From assembly GCF_026072635.1 (NCBI RefSeq), contig NZ_AP023081.1, positions 5,576,501 to 5,640,500 of the forward strand: 64,000 bases of DNA, in the 5' to 3' direction. The DNA comes from Pseudomonas solani. GTDB lineage: Bacteria > Pseudomonadota > Gammaproteobacteria > Pseudomonadales > Pseudomonadaceae. The notes under the pieces are model-generated. The model was not told the origin of the DNA. It saw only the letters and a program-made list of their open reading frames with translations, and ran no database searches. This document shows positions 58,133-64,000 of this stretch, one piece after another (position 1 is the first letter of the stretch; each line of letters opens with the position of its first letter). The position numbers were made by a program, and so were the translations under genes.

Positions 58133-60298
58133 TCAGAAGCGCATGTCCAGGGCCAGTTCCAGGCTGCGCGGCTCGCCCAGGTAGTACTGCGCACCGGTCT
58201 GGTGGATGAAGCGCGCGTAGACCTCGTCGGTGAGGTTGCGCAGGCGCGCGGTGACCTTGGTGTCGGCACTCAGGCGGTGTTCGACGAAGGCGCCGTAGAG
58301 GGTGTAGGAGGGCACCCACTGGGTATTGGCGTTGTTGGCGTAGACCGAGGACACGTAGCGCGCGTCGACGCCGGTGCGCCAGTCCTCGGCCAGCTCGTAG
58401 CTGAGCCAGAGGTTGGCCAGGCGATCGGGGATGTTGACCGGGGTCTTGCCCTTGCGCGAGACGTTGGCGCCGCTGACCACTTCGTTGAACTCGTCGAAGC
58501 GCGCGTCGACCCAGGCGAAATTGCCTTCGGCGGTGAGCGTGGGCGTGAGCCGGTAGGAGGCGGCGATCTCGATGCCGTCGGAGGTCTGCTGGCCGGCCTG
58601 GATGGTGCTGTTGGGGTTGGTGGCGTCGGCGATGGGGAAGTCCTTGCGGACGATGCGGTAGGCGGCGACGGTGGCCGAGCCGCGGCCTTCGTCGAAGTCC
58701 AGCTTGCTGCCCACTTCCACCTGGCGGCCGGTGCTCAGGTCGTAGTCGCGCACCTGGGTAAAGCTGGCGCCGGTGAGGGTGCCGCCCGGCGGCTCGGCCG
58801 AGGTGCTGTATTGCACGTAGAGGTTGGCGTCGGAAGTGAACTGCCAGACCAGCCCGGCACGCCCGGTGACGGCGTCCCAGCGGCGCTCGAAGGAGGACGG
58901 GGCGTTGGCGCTGACGGCGCCGTGGTTGGTGGCGTCCAGCTCGATATGGTCGTAGCGCAGGGCGGTGACCAGGGCCAGCTCGTCGGTGAGCTGCTGGCGG
59001 TTCTCGGCGAAGGCGGAGGTGGTCTTCACTTCGTTGCTGCGCGCCTTGACCAGGCCGGCGGCCATGCCGGGGATGTCGTCGAAATGGCCGGGGTCGAAGG
59101 CGCCGGGTTGCACGGTGTCGAAGATCGCCGAGGAGGAGCGCGGGTAAACCGCCTGCTGGTTGACGCTGTAGTCGAGGCCGAAGGCCCAGTCGCTGGCCCG
59201 GCCGAACAATTCGGCCTTGTGCAGGAACTCCACGCGGTTGCCGTTGAGCTCCTGGTCGTGGCGCTGCAGGTAGGCGCCGGTGCGCTGGATGGCGCTGTTG
59301 TCGGCGGTGTAGCGGTAGGTCTCCAAGTTGCGGTAATCGCGCTGGCCTTCGTAGTGGTAGAAGGTGTTGCGCAAGCTGCTGGCGTCATCGAAGCGGTAGT
59401 CGGTGATGGAGCGCAGCCAGCGGGTGCGCTGCTCGTAGCGGCCGTCTTCGACGTTGTAGTTGGAGAAGCGATCGTGGCGGTCGATCTTCAGTTCGCCGGC
59501 CTTGGGGTTGAGGGTCGGCGCGCCCCAGTAGGGGCTGTCTTCCTTCTCTTCCAGGTACTCGATGGCCAGGGTGTGGGAGAGGTTGTCGGTGAGGTCGCTG
59601 AGCAGGGAGAAGGCGAAGTTGCCGGCGCCGCGCTCCTGGCGATCGATGTAGCCGTTGCCGTCGTTGCGGCTGTAGTCGAGGCGGGCGTAGTGGTGCGGGC
59701 CGGGGCCGTCGTTGAGCACGCGGTTGATGCCGATGGAGACCTCGCGGTCGTCGAAGCGGGCATAGCGGATGCGCGCCTCGCCGCTGTTCTCGCGGCTGGC
59801 CAGGCGGGTGACGTAGTTGAGGCTGCCGCCCACCGAACCGCTGCCGTGGAGGAAGGAGGAGGGGCCGCCGATCAGCTCGACGCGGTCGTAGATCCAGGCG
59901 TCCACCGGGCGGTTGGCACTGGTGTATTGCAGGCTGATGCCGTTGTACAGCTGGTTGACCTGGGCGCCGTTGAAGCCGCGGTAGGCGACGTAGCCGCCCC
60001 AGCCGGGCGGGGCCGAGGCGTTGACGCCGGGCAGGGCGTTGGCGACATCGAGGGAATTGCGCGCGCCGATGCGCTCGATCTTCTCGCGGCCGGCGATGGC
60101 CACCGAGGCGGGGTTCTCGCGGGGGCTGAGGCCCAGGCGCGAGGTGCCTTCGGCAGCGGCGTCGAGATCAAGGCCGGGCTTTTCCCCGGCGGCACTGATG
60201 GTGCTGGCGGGCAGTTCCAGGGCGTTACTGGCGTGTTGGGCGTAGGCGGGCGAGCAGGCACAGGCCAGCAGCACCAGGCAGGTGTGTTTCGGGTTCAT
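58133..60298 (-). CDS. TonB-dependent outer-membrane receptor
   Basis: This 721-residue receptor has a signal peptide (LVLLACACSPAYAQ), a plug domain (NPASVAIAGREKIERIGARN, GYVAYRGFNGAQVNQLYNGI) and a 22-strand-type barrel ending in ALDMRF with a terminal Phe. There is no N-terminal STN signalling domain, so it should not control its own sigma factor. It is in the siderophore-receptor class by its plug pattern. The upstream DUF2946 gene and downstream PepSY gene suggest metal or metallophore uptake. No Fur box could be found in the 54 bp upstream. It resembles PA0434 of P. aeruginosa as I recall. Confidence 0.9.
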   Translation of the reverse strand: MNPKHTCLVLLACACSPAYAQHASNALELPASTISAAGEKPGLDLDAAAEGTSRLGLSPRENPASVAIAGREKIERIGARNSLDVANALPGVNASAPPGWGGYVAYRGFNGAQVNQLYNGISLQYTSANRPVDAWIYDRVELIGGPSSFLHGSGSVGGSLNYVTRLASRENSGEARIRYARFDDREVSIGINRVLNDGPGPHHYARLDYSRNDGNGYIDRQERGAGNFAFSLLSDLTDNLSHTLAIEYLEEKEDSPYWGAPTLNPKAGELKIDRHDRFSNYNVEDGRYEQRTRWLRSITDYRFDDASSLRNTFYHYEGQRDYRNLETYRYTADNSAIQRTGAYLQRHDQELNGNRVEFLHKAELFGRASDWAFGLDYSVNQQAVYPRSSSAIFDTVQPGAFDPGHFDDIPGMAAGLVKARSNEVKTTSAFAENRQQLTDELALVTALRYDHIELDATNHGAVSANAPSSFERRWDAVTGRAGLVWQFTSDANLYVQYSTSAEPPGGTLTGASFTQVRDYDLSTGRQVEVGSKLDFDEGRGSATVAAYRIVRKDFPIADATNPNSTIQAGQQTSDGIEIAASYRLTPTLTAEGNFAWVDARFDEFNEVVSGANVSRKGKTPVNIPDRLANLWLSYELAEDWRTGVDARYVSSVYANNANTQWVPSYTLYGAFVEHRLSADTKVTARLRNLTDEVYARFIHQTGAQYYLGEPRSLELALDMRF

Positions 60299-60352
60299 CG
60301 GCTCTTCCTAGTCGAGCGTGCACAGGGGATCCGGCGCGAAGGCGCCAAGTGG

Positions 60353-60748
60353 TCAGGCGAGCGAGGAAGAGGTGGGGGAGGCGCGGGGGTTGAGGGAAGG
60401 CCAGAGTTCACGCGGCGGCGGTTGCGGCCAGCTGTGGGCTTCGATCGGTGTCGCGGGCACGCCGAGGAAGGCGTCGATCTGCCAGCCGATGCTGCTGAGG
60501 GCCACGGCCGGGGCGAAAGAGGAGCAGAGCGGGCAGCTGTACTGGGAGGCGAGCTGGGGCAGTTGCTTGCCGCTGTCGTCGATCCCGGCACCTTCGGCGT
60601 CGGTGGCCGAACAGAAGGCACCGCCCAGGCCGCTGAGGGCCAGGCCGCTCATCTGGCCGTGGTGAATACCGCAGGCGAACAGGCTGAACAGGACGCTTGC
60701 GTAGAGCATCCAGGCGATCAGCGGGCGTTCGGTGCGGGTGAATTTCAT
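60353..60748 (-). CDS. DUF2946-like small exported protein, possible copper link
   Basis: This 131-residue protein has a hydrophobic N-terminal segment (LIAWMLYASVLFSLFACG) directly followed by a His/Met cluster (IHHGQM), and further on a CxxC pair (QYSCPLCSSFAP). These features fit DUF2946, a family often found beside copper receptors. The helix could be a signal peptide or an anchor. It lies 54 bp upstream of the TonB-dependent receptor and is probably in the same operon. Metal binding by the His, Met and Cys residues is plausible. The copper assignment comes from family context and is not proven. Confidence 0.8.
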   Translation of the reverse strand: MKFTRTERPLIAWMLYASVLFSLFACGIHHGQMSGLALSGLGGAFCSATDAEGAGIDDSGKQLPQLASQYSCPLCSSFAPAVALSSIGWQIDAFLGVPATPIEAHSWPQPPPRELWPSLNPRASPTSSSLA

Positions 60749-60885
60749 GGGCGGCGACTTTAGCAGGTCGATGGGCCGCTCGGGAGTGGCCGCTCGTGGC
60801 GTTTTGCCGCAGGGCCGTGCGGGCAGGAATAACCGGGAAAGTGGGCAATGGGCGCGCATCGGGCCAGCCGACGGCGCCCTGGCTA

Positions 60886-61263
60886 TCACTCGCTGTTGCA
60901 GCCCCAGCTGCGCACCAGGCAGGCGTTGCCGCCGCGGTCCTGGCATTCGGAAATGGCGCGGGACTGGGCGTTGCCGGCGTTGAAGTCGGCGCCCCAGCCA
61001 TAGGCGGTGGAGCCATTGACCTGGTCGGCGGCGTAGGCGGCGCAGCCGCTTTCGAAATTCAGCACCACTTCGCAGTTGCTGCCGCACTCGCTCAGGGCGC
61101 GGTCCTGGGCCTGGGACAGGTCCGGGTAGTCGTAGGCGAAGCCGTATTGCAGGCCCTGGTTGCTGTCGATGGCCAGGGCGCCGGCAGCGTGCACCTGGGT
61201 GGCGGCCAGGCCGAATGCCAGGCACAGGGAAAGTTTGCGGGCGATAGCCAGGGTCCGCTGCAT
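60886..61263 (-). CDS. DUF4189 secreted protein
   Basis: This 125-residue protein has a signal peptide (LSLCLAFGLAATQVHAAG) and a DUF4189-like domain. There are two similar halves, each with the pattern Ala-x2-x-Ala-Leu/Ile-x-Glu-Cys (AQDRALSECGSNCEVVLNFE and SRAISECQDRGGNACLVRSW). Six Cys in the mature part probably form three disulfides. The function of the family is unknown. It stands alone, upstream of the DUF2946 gene with a 137-bp gap and divergent from the porin gene. It may be a small periplasmic or outer-surface protein. Confidence 0.82.
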   Translation of the reverse strand: MQRTLAIARKLSLCLAFGLAATQVHAAGALAIDSNQGLQYGFAYDYPDLSQAQDRALSECGSNCEVVLNFESGCAAYAADQVNGSTAYGWGADFNAGNAQSRAISECQDRGGNACLVRSWGCNSE

Positions 61264-61800
61264 GGTGAGTCCTCGAAGGGCCCGCAGGATGGGAAGGTGG
61301 GTGCGGGTGGAGGGAGACTAAAGGGAAGGGATGACGATGGCTAGTATTTCGCCATCACTCGCTGCACTGACACCGTACGCGCAGTCCTCGCGTGCCAGTA
61401 CTCACACTGCCCCCTATGAATAAGCAGACAATTAGGGTGGCTTTCCAAGTAAGTAAGTTCTTACGGCAAAACTTAAATTACTTACAACGCTCGCAATAAA
61501 AGATCACTTGGATATTCCACTGATATGACACTTGCCTGGCGCGGACAGGTAATTATCGGACTGATTCACGTAGTGCCTCATTCATGGGCTTGATGGTTCT
61601 TGTTTAAGTTTGCCTGCACTTTAGCCTCGGCCTCGTCAGTTCAAGGCGTCACGCGGTCAATAAAACCCCTTAATGACCTGGAAATTGTCGAGCCAGAGTT
61701 ACACCTGCACCTGCCGCGCAAGTGAATAAACCTGCAACGCTTCAATAAAAACGCCACACGTCGCCTTGCTCCAAGAACAACAATAAAAGAGGACGATGCA
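61264..61800. promoter_or_regulatory. AT-rich divergent control region, with a candidate operator
   Basis: There is no gene in these 537 bp. The stretch from about 61380 is clearly more AT-rich than the rest of the window, which suggests promoters, foreign origin, or both. GTAAG-TT-CTTAC at 61453-61464 is a perfect small palindrome, and the related ACTTAAATTACTTAC follows within 20 bp. These could be an operator. GAGGA lies just before the porin ATG. Confidence 0.45.
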
Positions 61801-63075
61801 ATGCTTTCAAGATGCTTGCCACTTCAAAGACGCAATTACTCGATCCTGCTTTGCACAGGGGCGCTGGCCATGCCGGCAGCGGCCGATCTGATCGACGACA
61901 GCAGCGCTCGGCTGGACCTGCGCAACTACTACTTCAATCGTGACTTTCGCGAGGGCCGTGTTGCCGACCGTGAGGAGTGGGCACAGGGTTTCATCCTGCG
62001 CCTGGACTCGGGCTTCACCGAAGGCAGCATGGGCGTTGGCGTCGATGCCATCGGCATGCTCGGCGTCAAGCTGGACTCGGCGCCGGGGAGCAGCGGTACC
62101 GGGTTGCTGCAGGTGGACCGCAATGGCCGTGCGAAGGATGACTATTCGAAGCTCGCCCTGGCCGGGAAGATCAAGTCCGGCAAGACCCAGCTCAAGCTCG
62201 GGTCACTCGCGCCGCCGGTCCTGCCGACACTCAAACCCAACGATGGTCGCCTATTCCCGCAGCTGTTCGAAGGCGGGCTGCTGACCTCCGCCGAGTTCGA
62301 GAACCTGGAGCTGACCGCAGGGCGTTTGAGCCGGGTCATGCAGCGCAACGCCACGCAGTACACGCCACTGCGGCTGAACACCCTGAACCGGCGCTTCCAG
62401 GGGCATGGCGCGACGGCGGCGCACTTCGACACGGCCGGGGTCGACTACCGATTCCAGGCGCACTGGCTGGGTCGCTACCACATCGCCCAACTGGAGGATA
62501 TCTACCGCCAGCAAGTCTTCGTCCTGAGCCACAAGGGCGCCCTGGGTGCCGGAGCCCTGAGCAGCGACCTGCGCTTGAGCTACATGCGCGACCATGGAGG
62601 CGCCAAGGGCGGCAAGATCGACAACCGGGCCCTGCAGGGGTTTCTCGGGTATGCCTACGCCGGCCACAGTCTCGGCGTGGCCTACCAGCGGATGATGGGG
62701 GATACCGGCTACGCCTACCTCCTGGGCTCGGATGCCAACCTGATCAACTTGTCGATACTCGGCGACTTCGCCAATGCCAAGGAGCGTTCCTGGGCATTGC
62801 GCTATGGGTATGACTTCGCCGGCCTGGGATTACCCGGCCTTAGTCTCAATAGCCGTTATATGTTCGGCGACCATGCCGAGATCATCGGAACTCGCAAGAT
62901 CGGCACGTCCTGGGAGCTGGATAATGAACTGCGCTATGTCGTGCAGAACGGTCCGCTGAAGGACGTCAGTGTTCGCTTGCGCAGTGCGGTCTTTCGTTCC
63001 AATCACGCGGTTAACTTCCAGCGCGACACCAACGATACACGCCTGATGTTCAACTACTCGTGGGTCATCCGGTAG
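61801..63075 (+). CDS. OprD-family outer-membrane porin
   Basis: This is a 424-residue substrate-selective porin. The signal peptide is unusually polar at the start (MLSRCLPLQRRNYSILLCTG) and ends PAAADLID. The mature protein opens with the OprD signature DSSARLDLRNYYFNRDFREG and has strands such as LKLGSLAPPVLPTLKPND. The end VNFQRDTNDTRLMFNYSW is also typical of OprD. GC content looks lower than in the flanking genes. It lies 70 bp upstream of the acid phosphatase gene, so the pair may act together: phosphatase outside, porin for the freed product. The substrate is unknown. Confidence 0.92.
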   Translation: MLSRCLPLQRRNYSILLCTGALAMPAAADLIDDSSARLDLRNYYFNRDFREGRVADREEWAQGFILRLDSGFTEGSMGVGVDAIGMLGVKLDSAPGSSGTGLLQVDRNGRAKDDYSKLALAGKIKSGKTQLKLGSLAPPVLPTLKPNDGRLFPQLFEGGLLTSAEFENLELTAGRLSRVMQRNATQYTPLRLNTLNRRFQGHGATAAHFDTAGVDYRFQAHWLGRYHIAQLEDIYRQQVFVLSHKGALGAGALSSDLRLSYMRDHGGAKGGKIDNRALQGFLGYAYAGHSLGVAYQRMMGDTGYAYLLGSDANLINLSILGDFANAKERSWALRYGYDFAGLGLPGLSLNSRYMFGDHAEIIGTRKIGTSWELDNELRYVVQNGPLKDVSVRLRSAVFRSNHAVNFQRDTNDTRLMFNYSWVIR

Positions 63076-63145
63076 TTAATTTCGGCGATTCAATAACGAA
63101 ACCACTGCAATGGCTCGCACCTATAAATATAAAGAGGCTATTCCT

Positions 63146-63973
63146 ATGCAACGTCACGTATCGAACTGTCTGGCCAGCCTGTTGTTGCTGACGCTCATCA
63201 ACCCAAGCGAAGCCAGGCAAGCTGACCCGGAGCAAGCGATCCCGGAATTCCGCCCGGGTTACCTGGTGGGCTACCTGCAGAAGGAAGACCTGCCCAATAG
63301 CCTGGCGCTGCTACCGCCACCGCCTGCTGCTGGCACGCCGGCGTTCCTGCTGGACCAGACACTGGCCGCAAAAAGCCAGGCTTTGCGGGGCAGTGCGCGC
63401 TGGGAGCTGGCTATCCGCGATGCCGACCTGAAATTCCCCGCTGCCGCCGGGACCTTTTCCTGTGCCCTGGGTGCGCCCATCAGCGAGCAGCAGACACCGG
63501 CGTTGTACAGGCTACTGCGCCGGACCTTGGCCGACGCCGGCCTGGCGACCTACAGCGCCAAGACGCGCTACAGCCGTACTCGGCCTTTCGTGCTGAACCA
63601 GCAGCCCAGTTGCACCCCGGAGGATGAGCCGAAGCTGGCAAAGGATGGTTCCTATCCATCCGGGCATAGCGCGATTGGCTGGGCCTGGGCACTGGTGCTG
63701 AGCGAACTGGCTCCGGAACATGCCGACGCCATCTGGGCCCGTGGCCGGGCCTATTCGGAGAGCCGCATGGTGTGCAACGTGCACTGGTACAGCGATATCC
63801 GTGAGGGGCGTGAGGTGGGTTCCACCGCCGTGGCACGCCTGCACAGCGATCCGACCTTCCAGGCCGATTTCGCCATGGCCCGAAAGGAACTCGCAACCGC
63901 GCGCAGCCAGGGTCTGGACAGCGGTCGCGACTGTGCCGCTGAGGCTCGAGCCCTGGCGGCGGGCATCGATTAG
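63146..63973 (+). CDS. Class A non-specific acid phosphatase (PAP2 family)
   Basis: This 275-residue exported enzyme hydrolyses phosphomonoesters in the periplasm. The signal peptide (LASLLLLTLINPSEA) and the three PAP2 motifs are present: KTRYSRTRPF, GSYPSGHSAIGWAWALVLSE and SRMVCNVHWYSD, holding the catalytic His residues. ATG at 63146 (MQRHVSN) was preferred over the in-frame ATG at 63110 because it begins the signal peptide. Two Cys pairs could form disulfides. It follows an OprD-type porin by 70 bp on the same strand. No Pho box was found between them. Confidence 0.9.
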   Translation: MQRHVSNCLASLLLLTLINPSEARQADPEQAIPEFRPGYLVGYLQKEDLPNSLALLPPPPAAGTPAFLLDQTLAAKSQALRGSARWELAIRDADLKFPAAAGTFSCALGAPISEQQTPALYRLLRRTLADAGLATYSAKTRYSRTRPFVLNQQPSCTPEDEPKLAKDGSYPSGHSAIGWAWALVLSELAPEHADAIWARGRAYSESRMVCNVHWYSDIREGREVGSTAVARLHSDPTFQADFAMARKELATARSQGLDSGRDCAAEARALAAGID

Positions 63974-64000
63974 AGCGCCAGGGAGAAGACCTTGACGCTG

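Noticed and set aside
1..64000. tRNA, rRNA, CRISPR arrays, prophage and replication origin
   Set aside because: I looked for cloverleaf or TTCRA-like arms, regular spacer arrays, phage structural genes and DnaA-box clusters, and saw none. Tandem repeats in the window are intergenic stem-loops with only two units.

Overview
The window is high-GC DNA with dense, overlapping operons and conserved gene orders that point to a Pseudomonas chromosome. It is probably not P. aeruginosa itself: several blocks resemble P. aeruginosa loci as I remember them, but they are rearranged and carry extra genes. There is no tRNA, rRNA, CRISPR or prophage. The only complete insertion sequence is one IS481-family copy.

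Layout. (1) 1-8500 (+): the 3' end of a TpsB outer-membrane transporter, then an unusual DUF2341/LamG-ExbB fusion, ExbD, TonB, a putative porin, a coiled-coil periplasmic protein, a YbjN-like protein, a PpiC-type isomerase and a LysR regulator. The order matches the P. aeruginosa pdt two-partner-secretion locus. (2) 8758-28131 (-): a glycogen/trehalose island, transcribed glgA-treZ-malQ-treY-DUF2934-glgX. It is followed without a break by an acyl-CoA dehydrogenase, a PIG-L deacetylase, a NodS-like methyltransferase and a family-2 glycosyltransferase. After a repeat-filled gap come an alcohol dehydrogenase, DUF72, an EEP-family phosphodiesterase, ClsB and an LPG-synthase-like membrane protein. 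malQ carries a one-base frameshift as given. (3) 28494-29780: the IS481-type element, which split a copy of an intergenic stem-loop repeat and left a 5-bp duplication. (4) 30006-38330: small units, namely PncC/CinA, an MscS channel, a Cys-rich Csp3-like copper protein, gcd with a lactonase-like lipoprotein, a periplasmic dual-specificity phosphatase, small unknowns and a MITE-like element. (5) 38331-48427 (-): a LuxR response regulator, a chemosensory operon (MCP-like, CheY, STAS, CheA, MCP, CheW, CheR, CheB) and a diguanylate cyclase. (6) 48587-53780 (+): a LexA box and the imuA-imuB-dnaE2 mutagenesis cassette. (7) 54202-56425 (+): a soluble CBS-domain histidine kinase and a double-receiver regulator. 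(8) 56620-60748 (-): DUF2946, a TonB-dependent receptor and a PepSY membrane protein, a likely metal-uptake unit. (9) 60886-64000: a DUF4189 protein, then a more AT-rich stretch with an OprD-type porin and a class A acid phosphatase.

The least explained parts are the four-gene acyl-CoA dehydrogenase/PIG-L/NodS-like/GT2 module inside the glycogen-trehalose operon, the sugar-binding-like ectodomain fused to ExbB, the atypical CheA, and several families of intergenic stem-loop repeats. Function calls rest on reading the protein sequences by eye. No database search or structure prediction was run.
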